From assembly GCA_947172415.1 (NCBI GenBank), contig OX359189.1, positions 3,114,501-3,178,500 of the forward strand: a stretch of 64,000 nucleotides of DNA, given 5' to 3'. A program made the position numbers and the translations under genes. Under the pieces are notes generated by a model. That model was not told where the DNA came from. It searched no databases and saw only the letters and a program-made list of their open reading frames with translations. Below are positions 45,947-57,258 of this stretch, piece by piece (position 1 is the stretch's first letter; each line of letters starts with the position of its first letter). This DNA comes from Chondrosia reniformis. Taxonomy: Eukaryota; Porifera; Demospongiae; Chondrillida; Chondrillidae.

Positions 45947-48900
45947 GAAAATTATGTATTCCTAAAATCATTATGCAATTACTTCATATGTATGTACGTA
46001 TGCATGTGCCACTGTGCCATAATTTCGATTTCCTAGCCTGTTTTTTGTGTCATTAGACATTTTCATGCCAAGTTAGTACTAATGACAGTAATGTACATAA
46101 ATCATAACATATATGAAAAATCCTCTGTTCTCTAAAGGGTTGAAATGCCCAGACATTCAAAAAGAGTTGAAATACGAAACATTCAAAAGATCCATTTGGC
46201 AGAGCTAGAAGAAATCCTTATTTTATTAGCCTGAAATATGTTTCATTATCATTTCAAGCTTTATATCCACTTGTAAATAGGTCAATAACATTCAGATACG
46301 TAACTATAACTTGTGTAACTCATACTTACGTATGTACATACGTACGTACGTATATAGATTATGTATTCCTAAATTGTTATGAGAGATTTAGCTACATACG
46401 TACGTATCTACGTACGTATAAAGGAGGTTAACACTTTTATTATATACGTACGTAGTTCCTGTTAAAGTGTTTATGTACGTGTGTGTACTTATGAATATGT
46501 GTAGGTGCTCCATCCATTCTACATATTTGAGTTTATAACGGTTGCCTTTTGGATGGCGGACGAGTACTACTACTATTCTGGTTGTATTATACTCATTCAA
46601 CTCATATCTATCGTTATCAGTCTCTACCAAAGCAGAAAGGTATGTCCCTGTCATTATGGCTAATTGATTTATCAAAAATATCTAGATTATGACTCATTAA
46701 GACTTCTTTTATGAATAGCAAGCAAAGCAGTTGCATGATTTGGTGGTATTTAGAAATAGAGTCACAGTAAGGAGAAAGGGAGTAGGTAAGTATGTAGGTT
46801 CAATAGTGCCATCTGTACATGTTAGTGCCAGCTATTATTAGATCATTCACCATATTGATATATTCATTTCCTTGTTGAATGTGGTTACTTGTTATTCTTT
46901 CCTTACTGGGTGTCCTAGTATTGTGTGGGATATCTACATACATACAGGTATCACAGTGTGTACATGCATAATCTAATTTATATTTCAATACGCTCTATCT
47001 AATTTACAAGTTATATATCTACACTGCTCAAAGAAGGATGACTATCCAGCCATCACGTAAATCCTCCCCCACAGACCAAATGGTGGGGAAGGATTTACGT
47101 GATGGCTGGATAGTCATCCTTCTTTGAGCAGTGTAGATATATAACTTGTAATGTGATGATAACCTGCTCACATAGAACTTACTGAAATACATACGTACAT
47201 AGAGATAAAGGCCCATAGTAAACTAAATCTACGTAGTAAGAGCTTTGGATGGGGATGCAAGGTTTCTCCTTCACACTGTCAGTTCCTTTATGTTTGTGTA
47301 TGTACTTTTCTTATTGCGACTGTCTTCCTTTACATTGCTATTTGGTATTTTTACTCAAACATGGAAACCATAATATTATTACTCTTAAGGACATGACCAT
47401 AGTGGGATCCATTCTTGTAATTTAGTACTTACATTTGTTGGTGTTTTCACTTTACCATTGTCTTTGCCTGTCATGATGGTTCTAGAAGTTGAAGGTGTCT
47501 GCAGTGAAATGTTGGTGCCTGGTGATGTCATTGTGATTCCTAAAACTGGCCTCAAATTTCCTTGTGATGCCGTGCTGGTCTCAGGGACAGCAATTGTCAA
47601 TGAGAGTCTTTTGACAGGTAAGACAGTGCACCTTTATGCTCTCAATACCTAGTATACGTAGGTGCCTTTCAAGCATTTGTTATTACATGTAATATACATA
47701 TACATACGTATATATGTTTAAGAATTAATGGCACTATATGTACGTACATTAGGAATACGTACATTAATAGCTACTGATACATGGACGTATGTACATACGT
47801 CCGTATCTTACTTGATAATTATTGAGCTACAGCAACAGTAAATGCAACAATAAATACTGTTACTGTACATAGCTCATTAATTATTTGCTAATTATCTTGG
47901 TAACGACTACTCCATATCATTTCATGTACAACTGTACGTACATATACGTACATATCTAAAACGTCCATTTTTTTTAAATATGGTTGGCATGCTTACAAGG
48001 TTAAGAATACATACAAATAGAAACATTAATTTTCTAGACTTATTATTCAGGAAAGCCTATAGTGCTTTAAATGAGGATTCAGCTTCCATACCAACTTCCT
48101 CTCTGTCTCCATTGAGCCTGTGTATACGTATATGTACGTATATACGCATTGTATTGATTACTATTGAAAATCACAATGAGGCATTCTGTGTATTGTCATG
48201 TTGATTTCCTTTCCATTCCACTTTAAGGAGAGAGTGTTCCTGTTACCAAGACTGCTCTACCCCATGGTGATGGAACATACTTTAGCAGCGTTCACAAGAG
48301 ACATACCATATACTGTGGCACTGAAATTATACAAACTCGTTATTACAGAGAGCAGAAAGTTTTGGCCGTATGTGTCAGCACTGGATTCTGGACAGTCAAA
48401 GGAGGCCTTGTCAGATCTATCCTCTTTCCTAAGCAGCTGAATGTTAAACTGTGGAAGGATTCAATCAAATTTGTTTTAACACTTGGTGTGCTAGCTTTCT
48501 TTGGGGTAGTGTACTCTTTGACAGTTTTGCTCATACACGGAGTAAGTTTTTGAGTCAACCAGTTTCTTTTGATTTCTCATATCTTAATTATGGATGTTTG
48601 TACACATATACGTATGTGGTGCTGTTTAGGTTTTCTATGCTTTTGAATTCATTCTCAGTAATCAGGGGTTTCTTACATGTTATACATCTACGTACGTACT
48701 TTAAAGTTAAGGCCAATAAGGAACTAAACCTAGTGAGAGCTTTGGATGTGGATACAAGAGTTTTCTCCTTCTACTTTTTTCTTCTTCACTAGCCAGACAG
48801 CTGTTACTGGGAATTCCACCCTTTATTGGTGACCCTGGGGGTCTCTGTCATTTTCTTGATTCTGAGAATTGTTGTCTTCTTATTGATCTTTTGTAAGTCC

Positions 48901-51900
48901 TGCGCACGTATGTACATTATTTGTTGTGTTTGTAGTATGAAGTAGAGGAGAGCATCTTCAAGTCTTTGGATGTGATAACCATTCTTGTTCCCCCAGCTCT
49001 TCCAGCAGCTCTCACAGTTAGCACAGTGTATTCGATAGCCAGACTGAGGAAACAAAACATATATTGCATAAGTCCTCAGAGGTGCGTATCTATGTACATA
49101 CATACCTGATTTTCTTCTTGTTAAGGTATTTTACACTCTGAGATGGCTCTTGGCTCTGCTGCATGCTCTCTGAGACCTCTCTAATGTCTATACAATATTG
49201 AACGTTTTCATTTTTCTTTCTATTAGGATAAATCTGTGTGGAAAAATAAAATTAGCTTGTTTTGATAAAACTGGTACACTTACAGAAGATTCAATGAGCC
49301 TGTTAGGAGTAAAACCCTCTGATTATTCTAAGAACTATTTATGCCAGTCTTGCAGTAGCAATTCAATGGATATGCCTGCCCACCAACCAACGTATGTAAG
49401 ATCATTATCACCGTGTTTTACTTTCAGTGTGTGATTTGCATAATTGAAGGCTCGCATTTCTTTGTATTACAGATTTGATGACTTGATTAAGGACCCTTTA
49501 GTATTGCCTGAGAACTCACTACTTATTCAAGCTATGGCATGCACTCATTCCTTAACTCTAATCAATTCTGTTGTCTCTGGTGATCCTTTAGACCAAGTCA
49601 TGCTAAAGTCAACAGGATGGGTACGTATGTATGTAGGTATACAATGAGTGAGATGAGATTGTACGTATGACGAGAGTCTGCTGTATACAGATTGTTCATA
49701 TTTTGTTGCTTTAAATAGGTACTGGAGGAACCAGGAGAAGATACAACACGTTATGACATCATTGTGCCCAGAATGGTGAAGCCAGCCACTTCTAAAGAGG
49801 TTTGTTGTGCACTTTATTTGCTTAAGAAGGCATTGAGAAGAGATTTTTTATATGAGAAGTGTACTTACGTAGTTCTTTGAATATTTATCCTGCCTCAAAT
49901 GAATGATATACAGTACATGTACATACCCAGCAAGTCAGCAATGATTTATGCATAGCTTCAACTGGCCTACCCTTGTGAAGTTGGCTACTTTCTGATTTGA
50001 CCTCATCACCCATATTTAGTTATTAATTACTCCAATGGGACAAATGTTGTCGCAATAGTTTAACCTAGCGGAAAAACTCCTTAATAGTTTTGCATTTTCC
50101 CCTTGCATTGAATTTACAATATTTATAGATTGTAATTTTCATGTTGTGATAGTTTTACTGTATTTACCAAATTTTCCCACTTCTTCAATTCTCCAGTCTA
50201 CAGTTTTGGGTATTATGAAGCAGTTTACTTTTTCATCTGACCTGCAACGAATGAGTGTTTTAGTGAGATCTCTGCCCCAGACTGACCCAAGGAGAACAGA
50301 TGTCTTTGTGAAGGGTTCTCCAGAAATGATATCTCAGCTCTGTCTCCCTGACACTATGCCAGATCAGTTTAACCAAGTGTTGGCAAAGTATGCACACTGT
50401 GGTTACCGTGTGCTAGCATTAGCACACAAAGTAATGTCCATACCATGGCATAAGATGGAGAAAGTGAACAGGTACAGATTTAGCTTGAAGCTAATTACGT
50501 ATGTATGTCTTTTATACATAGCCAGGGTTGCATGCAGAACTTGGTATGGTATGAGGGTGTCAAAGCAGTTACGTACGTACGTATATACGTATACTTCCCA
50601 AAAGTCTAGGGGGGGGGGGAAATGTCCCCTGCCCACCCCCACCTCTATGCAGCCCTGATAGCATTTTGCTACAAATTATGCTCTTTAATCAATTTGCGTA
50701 ATTGATGATGAGACTTTATTCATTAAAATAATTAAGTTTTGCAATATCTAAGTCAGCCCTCCCACAGATGCAGACTGCTGTTTGTTCCAAGTCATGTGTA
50801 TGATTTTATAATCGATACTTAGGCTAGGCATGGCTGGTGAAGGGTTAAGGATATATACCTCTCTACAGAAGGACATTGTTAGAAGGTCCAGAGTGTCCTT
50901 TGAATGAAGGGTACACTGTAAATGTTCATTTTAAGTAGTTTACTATTTGTCTTTGTGTTGTTTCTTTAAAGGACATCAGTTGAATCAGACTTGACATTCC
51001 TCGGACTACTTGTTCTTCAAAATCAATTAAAGAAAGAAACCACTCCTGTTATTAAGACACTCACTACTGCAGATATAAGAGTTGTGATGGCAACAGGTAC
51101 GTATATACATACTTATGTATGTCTCCAAATTGACCCAACACCTGAAACAGTGATTTTATGCCAGTTATCTCTCCTCATACATGACATATTTTAAGCATAA
51201 AAATATATTCTTACACGTACGTACGTACATTGTACATGTTACTGTATGCTTAAGTACATACGTACATACGTAGGTATGTTGCTAGATGCCTTTTACTGAT
51301 TATTTAGGAGACAATCTGTTAACAGCAACCTGTGTGGCCAGGGAGTGTGGAATGGTGGCTCCTCACGACTTCCCAGTTCTGGTAAAGGCTGAGTATGATG
51401 CTTCTATAGATTCCTGTTCTGTTACCTATGAGTCCTTACCGCGATATCCAAGCATTGAAACTTCAGTGGAAATTGAGAATGAGTCCAAAGGTGACATTGA
51501 AGAGCCATTGGTTAGTCAGATAACCTTTCTGAGCTGCGTATAATAGCATGTGTATGTACGTAGGTGTCTAAGGGTGTTTGTATACTTTTACCAATGGCAC
51601 ATTTCCTTCTTCACCTTCTGAACATAATTTGAGAAAGTTCTTCCAAAAGTAGCAGAAATTGTGGTTTTAAAGTGTGTAACCAAATTGCTTAATATTTGTG
51701 CAAACAGTTAAAATAAACAGTCGAAATGGACAAGTACGTATGTACATATGTGAATTTGCTATCTGATTGGATAAAATCCTTAACTCAGCCAAAAAGAGTC
51801 CTACCATAGGTAGTAGAGAACTAGGATATGCAGCTCCCAACTCCCCTTCGCATGAACACTTGTACATCTGGAATTGAATGACCATTGCTATTCCAAGTTA

Positions 51901-54900
51901 CGTACAAATGGTTATCAGAGAGTACAATAGTACTCTCTAAGTAGGAATGGCCCAAAAATGGCCGCCCTATCCAATGTATTAGCAAGCAACACCTCATAAA
52001 TCACCAACAAAGTGATTTTCGGTTATATTCAGTTATTTTCAACCATTAATGCACGCTTTTCAAAATGCCAAAACATGTTTCGACGCTCTACGCGCTCTAC
52101 AGTGTTCAAAAAGTGGCTAACCAGGAATAGGCCATACAAATGTTTTTGCAATTCCATACCTGTAGCTAAAGGAATATCCTGTTGATGTTGATCGGAAGAT
52201 ACATTTAGTGATGAGCGGCCAAACATTTGAATGCGTTCTGAATCACAAACCTGAATTGATCCCAAGAGTGAGTTTTGCTATAAGAAATATTTCTACTAGC
52301 ATCCTGAAACATCTCTCCATACACATATTGCTTTTATCAATTTTATTCCCAAGAAGGTCATATTACATTTAACTGTAAATCTTAACTTGTCATTAAAGAC
52401 AATGCTTCTGTGTATTCTAAATACACAGAATGCACTCCATTTTGGAACTGATTGTTAAGGTTTTATACTGGCTCCATAGGGATTTGAATTTGGTGGACTG
52501 CACTCTTTCACACCATATGTACCTGCAGTTTCATAAGTAATCATATGGACTTATTTTATCTTATTTACAGTTAGTAGTAGCGGGAACAGTGTTTGCTAGA
52601 ATGTCACCAAATCACAAGCAGCTTTTGGTGGAAAATTTGCAGTCACTTGGGTTAGTGGTCTTCTGGTCCGTGTAGAGTAACTATCTTGTTAGACATACGT
52701 ACATAATATTAGAGTGTCAATCACAGGTTTTCTTTTAGAAAATATCATAGAGGGCGACATAATGCTACATACGTATGTACGTACGTAGCAAAATGTTTAA
52801 GGGGCAACCCACGTATGTAGTTCATTATGTTTGTATACTATTGAAAATTGGCTATTCTCCAAAGGGGAGGAAGTATGTTTGAAAGTAGAGCAAATTTCCT
52901 CCATACCTCTGCCACCATCCCTGAAAGAAATCCAGAATTGTTAATGACTTTTGACTGTTATAATTCTTGAGTATGGAGAAATCCCTAGTCAAAAGGTTTG
53001 TTCTCAAGATAAATCAATTTACATTTTCATGAGAATGGAAATTCCAAAGTAATTTCACCTGATCAGGGGTCTGAGATTAGGAATCAGTTATGGCCGTCTT
53101 TTTCCTGCCATAACTCATCAGGCGGATGGATTATGGTACCAGACCAGATCTTGGGTGACAGCTCTCCAGTGGGAATTGCTTGTGCAATATTATTATCTAT
53201 TTAGTAGCATTACATAATTCGTAATAAGGCCCGTTAGAACATGTGTACAGTGTACAAAATATTCTTACCTGTAGGAAGTACGTAGAAATGACCTGAATCT
53301 GTGTCCAGTTGAGCATATTATGAAGTTTGCTTACTTGTTGTTTATTTCTTGTTAGTTATAATGTGATGATGTGTGGAGATGGAGCAAATGATTGTGGAGT
53401 AAGTTGCTTACGTTATTTTACAGAGTAGTGTGTTTGTTGAGGTTACCTTTCTGAATTCAACTGTATTATACTGTAAAGTGTGTAACTGGTCTATCTGTGA
53501 TTCCATCTTACATACGTATATACATACCTCCATATGTTACATCTGATCCTTTGAATGCCAGTAATTATTAGTCGGTAGTATGTATTTCTGCTAGTTAACC
53601 ATTTGACAGATGTTTTGATCTTTCCCATATATTCTGTACACACATACGTATGTCAATACTCCTACTCCTTAGCTTACACTTGCATACCTGGCTTTTGATT
53701 TTACATTTGCTGACTTTTATATTCTGTTTTAATTTGCCGACTACTGAATGCTGATGTAATGTAGTGCAATATACGTAGTACCTGTATTTATGTACGTATG
53801 TGTGTAATGGCATATGTTTGTAGGCTTTGAAGGCAGCACATGCTGGCATATCATTATCTGAGTCGGAAGCATCCATTGCAGCTCCTTTTACATCAAAAAA
53901 ACAAGATATAGAATGCGTCCCAAAAGTTATTCGGTTAGTCCACACAGCTTATGCTTATCCATTCTCTATAGTACAGTTGTGCAACTTAATGAGTACAATT
54001 ACGTACCTTAGCTCACATCAGTCGTTAACTGAAAAGTGTTTTTAAACCTGTCAATAGTATTACCATATAGCGATACATTTGCCATTTTGATAGTAGTGTC
54101 TTTGGGATGGTTTATAGACTCTCAAAAGAGTAAACACTGAGCCATCTGAAATACAAGTGTCTTGAAGTACGTAGTTAGAAGAATTTCTTAACATCTACTT
54201 GATATGAAAAATAGGAGACTTTGAGATCTTAAGGCAATCTTTAAGCCATGATGTTTCGTCATTTGACTCTGGATTGAGAGAGCTACTCAAAACCTCCCTC
54301 ATATGCCATACTGATGAGTCCTAATATGGACAAAGCAGCTGTCTATGGCTTTACCATCTCTTTGAGTGGCTAAGGGGAGACTCTTGTTCTCATCTAGTGA
54401 AGGTTTTGCCCATTAGCTCATTGCACTCTTCAGGAGACATTAGTGGGTGGGGAAATATCCAGAGTCAAATGATGAGACATGAATAATCTAATACACCATT
54501 TTCCTACATGCTATGCCTACTCTGTAATAAATAAAAAAAGGCCTATAGGGAACTAAATCCAGGAGAGGCTTTGGATTAAGATACAGGAGTCTTCTCTTCC
54601 TTCTGCTCCACTGGGCCATCTACTTGATAGTAGTAGTCTCACTTAATTTGTTAAAGGTCTTTAGTAGTGTACATGTGTACGTACGTATGTCTGAAGTGTA
54701 TTATGGTGTACATTTTTGTGTTGTATTCAGGGAGGGTAGAGCTTCTCTGGTAACAACCTTCAGTTTATTCCAGTTCATGGCTCTCTACAGCATAGCAGAG
54801 TTTGTTACAGCTGCCACATTGTACTTTGTGAGTTGTGAAACCATTGCCTTAATAGTCACATATGCACTGATTGTGTGGTGTGATTGACTATTTCTTGATA

Positions 54901-56671
54901 GATTGAATCAAATTTGAGTGATTTCCAGTATTTATTTGTGGATCTGATCTTGGCTTTAGCAGTGTCTTTTGGAAGTAAGTAACCACACAGCTTTAGACTG
55001 ACCAACTACATATATGTCTCTTCGTGCTTCACACTAGTCCTTCCCCTTTCTAATGCAGTGGGATATAGTGGTCCATCTAAGAGATTAGTGAAGCGTCGTC
55101 CCTTGGGAACGCTGGTTGGCCCCATTGTAGTTTCATCTCTCGTGATCCACACTCTCTGGATTGTGTGTTTTCAAGTTGGAGTCTGGTTTTACCTTCGCTC
55201 TACTCTGTGGTAAGTAGAGCTTTTAATGCATTTTGTTTCATCATACTTTTATTAGAGTTAATTAGTTTCCTGTGGTCTAATTATTACGTACTTTGATTAC
55301 TTGTTCACATACTTACATGAATACGTAGGCATCCTATAGGTGTACTCTATGTACTAACATACACATGTGAGCGCCGCCAGTAGAAATTGCAGAAAATGGA
55401 ACACAAACAGAAATCAACTTTTTCCTAACAAACGTCTTTATGACCCTTTGAGAACATTTGTACTAAGTGTGAATGAAATCTCTTTTGTACTGTATACATT
55501 TTTACCATATCAAAAATATGAAACATTTGACATCAGCAGAATCAACAAACTGCATCTCTAAACACCTGTATCATCCCAAAAATAAGTGCTTTGTTGGTTT
55601 AACTGTTTTTTTCTGTTTCGTTTGAAGGTATTATCCACTCCAGCCGGACCCAAATGGTGATAACTTCTGGCGTTTTGAGAATGCTGCATTGTTTCAGTTC
55701 TCCAACTTCCAGTATATTACTTTAGCATTAATCCTCTCAGCTGGACCACCCTATAGACAACCAGCATACAGAAACTGTGAGACTACTTGCATAACATTAT
55801 ACGTAAATAGCGTATTACATAAATGTACATATAGCATGTATTGTAGTTTATAAATGAAGTGTGGTATTTGAGTCTTAAAAGTATGTACGTACGTATATAT
55901 GTTGCTATCACACTGAAATGTCTATGCACATAAGACAGCTCCATTAAGCTTACTTGCATGTTTTGATAATGTTGTTACAGTACTTCTAAAATGATTTCAC
56001 ATCTATTAATTTCCTTCCCTCTCCTTCTTTTGCTGTTATTTCTTCTTTCCAGTGTATCTCATGATTGCTGTGGTAATTCTGCTTCCATTTTGCATTTTTA
56101 TTACATTGGCTCCTGCCGAATGGTTCCATCAGGTTTGTGTAACACTTAATCCTAATTTTATAATTACTTATAGCTGACCATATTATGTACGTATGTACGT
56201 ACATGTTGTAATCAGTAAATTTTGATATGCATGTACGTATGTATGTACGTATATACGTATATAGGTAATATTCAGTATGTATTACAATTAAAATGGCATT
56301 ATTCACCCGTGTAGCCTCCCCTGAATATACTTACAATAGAACAGAGTCCTTCATGGATGTTCAGAATTGCACTGGTTGAGCTGGCTTTCCTCAATTTTCT
56401 GTTTGCATACTTCCTCAAGGTAAGATGATACAAGGGTACGCAAAGTGTTGTGTGTGATGTCATAAGTGAATATACGTATAACCATTAGGAGGGTATAGAG
56501 TTAAGTAATGTTGTTTGTGTGATGGTGCAGGTGTTTGTGTTGGACACAGCCTGGTACAGGAGCATGTGGCGAGTTCTTAGGAGGAAGAAAAAACCCAAAA
56601 ACAAGTATAAGGAAATTTTACAAGAAATAGAACGTGATACTCTTTGGCCTCCTTTGTTGGACCCCAAATGA
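43702..56671 (+). CDS. ATP13A: P5B-type ATPase (ATP13A2/3-like), 26 exons
   Basis: Reconstructed exons: 43702-43734, 43928-44095, 45074-45336, 45800-45869, 46505-46639, 46719-46785, 47486-47617, 48228-48541, 48936-49081, 49227-49391, 49473-49620, 49719-49799, 50197-50471, 50972-51096, 51308-51510, 52166-52267, 52571-52650, 53356-53398, 53824-53933, 54731-54827, 54902-54974, 55059-55209, 55628-55776, 56053-56132, 56345-56419, 56531-56671. All junctions are GT-AG and in phase; 1141 residues, as usual for the family. Motifs: actuator TGES (289-292), membrane helix 4 PPALP (413-417), phosphorylation site DKTGTLT with Asp456, KGSPE (613-617), GDNLLTA, and hinge GDGANDCG (843-850). The N-terminal GYRVSILRC plus hydrophobic run and the [10 protein letters not shown] segment are typical of P5B. 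Known members export polyamines from late endosomes/lysosomes; the same role is inferred here. Confidence 0.93.
44494..44541 (+). repeat. 12-bp tandem repeat (GTAAACGTTTTT)4
   Basis: Four exact units in the second intron of the ATPase gene. The unit contains the palindrome AAACGTTT. Confidence 0.9.
45921..45946. repeat. (AT)n microsatellite
   Basis: Thirteen AT units in the intron after exon 4 of the ATPase gene. Confidence 0.9.
47004..47151. mobile_element. Near-perfect 148-bp palindrome: mariner-type MITE within a palindromic target
   Basis: Arms of ~69 nt differ at a single position and enclose a 10-nt loop, in the ATPase intron after exon 6. The inner element 47022-47133 begins CACTGCTCAAAGAAGG, a typical Tc1/mariner end, and is flanked by TA on both sides (47020-47021, 47134-47135). 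The outer 16 bp on each side are also inverted copies (TTACAAGTTATATATC / GATATATAACTTGTAA), so the target was itself a palindrome centred on the TA, or the arms are longer than the CACTG tips suggest. Confidence 0.8.
47205..47290 (-). repeat. Hammerhead-repeat family, 3' fragment
   Basis: Minus-strand piece containing CCATCCAAAGCTCTTAC and ATTTAGTTTACTATGGGCC, matching the part downstream of the ribozyme at 15040-15075. The core itself is missing. It lies in an ATPase intron. Confidence 0.55.
48700..48890 (-). repeat. Hammerhead-repeat family copy in ATPase intron
   Basis: On the minus strand: the upstream part, then at 48792-48836 GGTCACCAATAAAGGGTGGA, ATTCCCAGTAACAGCTGTC and TGGC, then the family's downstream words (CTTGTATCCACATCCAAAGC, TTTAGTTCCTTATTGGCC). 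Stem I (GTCA/TGGC) and the palindromic stem III are kept. The first core box is CAATAAA and GAAA is GTAA, so probably inactive. Confidence 0.6.
51918..52140 (+). repeat. Dispersed repeat family, copy 3 (uninterrupted)
   Basis: Contains CTCTAAGTAGGAATGGCCC, GTATTAGCAAGCAACACCTC, GCGCTCTACAG and CAGGAATAGGCC in the same order as 1768-1900. It is preceded by the palindrome GAGAGTACAATAGTACTCTC. It lies in the ATPase intron before exon 16. Confidence 0.6.
53085..53130 (-). repeat. Inverted repeat with CTGATGA
   Basis: On the minus strand CTGATGA is directly followed by an 8-bp perfect stem GTTATGGC...GCCATAAC with a ~12-nt loop. The GAAA box expected of a hammerhead does not follow (TGATTCC instead). 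Listed as a structured inverted repeat only. Confidence 0.3.
54250..54490 (+). mobile_element. Second hammerhead-bearing element (~240 bp) in ATPase intron
   Basis: Bounded by inverted copies of CATTTGACTCTGGAT (54264) and ATCCAGAGTCAAATGATGAG (54468). A hammerhead-like core sits near the left end at 54305-54349. The word ATCCAGAGTCAAATGA also ends the duplicated stretches at 8970-8988 and 14070-14090. No coding capacity. It lies in the intron between exons 19 and 20. Confidence 0.6.
54305..54349 (+). ncRNA. Hammerhead ribozyme-like motif with perfect stems I and II
   Basis: Stem I: GCCATA pairs perfectly with TATGGC. Core CTGATGA (54311-54317). Stem II: GTCC / GGAC around TAATAT. Then AAAGCAGCTGTC, where a canonical core would read GAAACAGCTGTC; the cleavage site would follow GTC at 54343. 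All three stems and the first core box are ideal. Two changed bases (G12 and the first pair of stem III) may weaken or abolish cleavage. Confidence 0.6.
54495..54625 (-). repeat. Hammerhead-repeat family, 5'-truncated copy
   Basis: On the minus strand GCCCAGTGGAGCAGAAGG, GACTCCTGTATCTTAATCC, AGTTCCCTATAGGCC and GGCATAGCATGTAGGAAAA match the part downstream of the ribozyme. The ribozyme itself is missing. It abuts the element at 54250-54490. Confidence 0.6.
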
Positions 56672-56688
56672 AATGGATGCAACCCTTT

Positions 56689-56690
<2 letters not shown>

Positions 56691-56734
<44 letters not shown>
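56691..56734. repeat. (AC)22 microsatellite in ATPase 3' untranslated region
   Basis: Forty-four bases of alternating AC, starting 20 bp after the ATPase stop codon. Confidence 0.95.
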
Positions 56735-56736
<2 letters not shown>

Positions 56737-57014
56737 ACATTAACACAACACATTCCTTTTATGATTTGAATAATGCAAATACGTAGGTACTGATCTGTTT
56801 GTCAACACCTACCTACATACGTAAGTGCAAAGTTTTAAACTTTTATTGTTGAGTTAAGTTAACTTTAATTTGTGGTGGTATTCGGTATTGACTCATCAAC
56901 AAATCTGCATGTGCTGTATGGGATTCTTAACTTAAATTATCCATATTCTTGAATGTACATACTCCAACTATATAACCTAGTCAGATGGCATACTAGTACA
57001 TAATCTAATACACT

Positions 57015-57105
57015 AGTACTTTAGGTTTAGTTCCCCTATAGGCTCTTTTTACAGAATAGGCATATAGCATGTAGGAAAATGGTATCTTAGATTTTTCATA
57101 CGTAC
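57015..57105 (+). repeat. Hammerhead-repeat family, 3' fragment
   Basis: Contains GGTTTAGTTCCCCTATAGGC and CAGAATAGGCATATAGCATG plus GGTATCTTAG, matching 15055-15122. It lacks the ribozyme part. It is between the ATPase and the oxidase genes. Confidence 0.65.
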
Positions 57106-57258
57106 GTATCCACATTTGTTAAAATATACGTAAGGTGGTATATGTAACGTTGCAACTTCAGGCTTTAGGATGACAATGTTGGTTATACAACAATACTTTT
57201 GTGAGGTAGCTTATTAAGCATAATTAATTATATAAATATCTCATTTCATTATAACTGA

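Noticed and set aside
48840-48900. Hydrophobic stretch that looked like an extra ATPase exon ([18 protein letters not shown])
   Set aside because: It is the complement of the purine-rich part of the hammerhead repeat; the ATPase is continuous without it (LTVLLIHG joins [10 protein letters not shown] as in other P5B proteins).
50600-50645. Possible G-quadruplex from the run of nine G and later C runs
   Set aside because: Only one long G run on each strand; four tracts are not present within a short distance.
56345-56350. Acceptor at ACAATAG (56335) for ATPase exon 25
   Set aside because: It gives a frame without membrane segments; the next AG (AACAG, 56344) restores [10 protein letters not shown] and matches the family.
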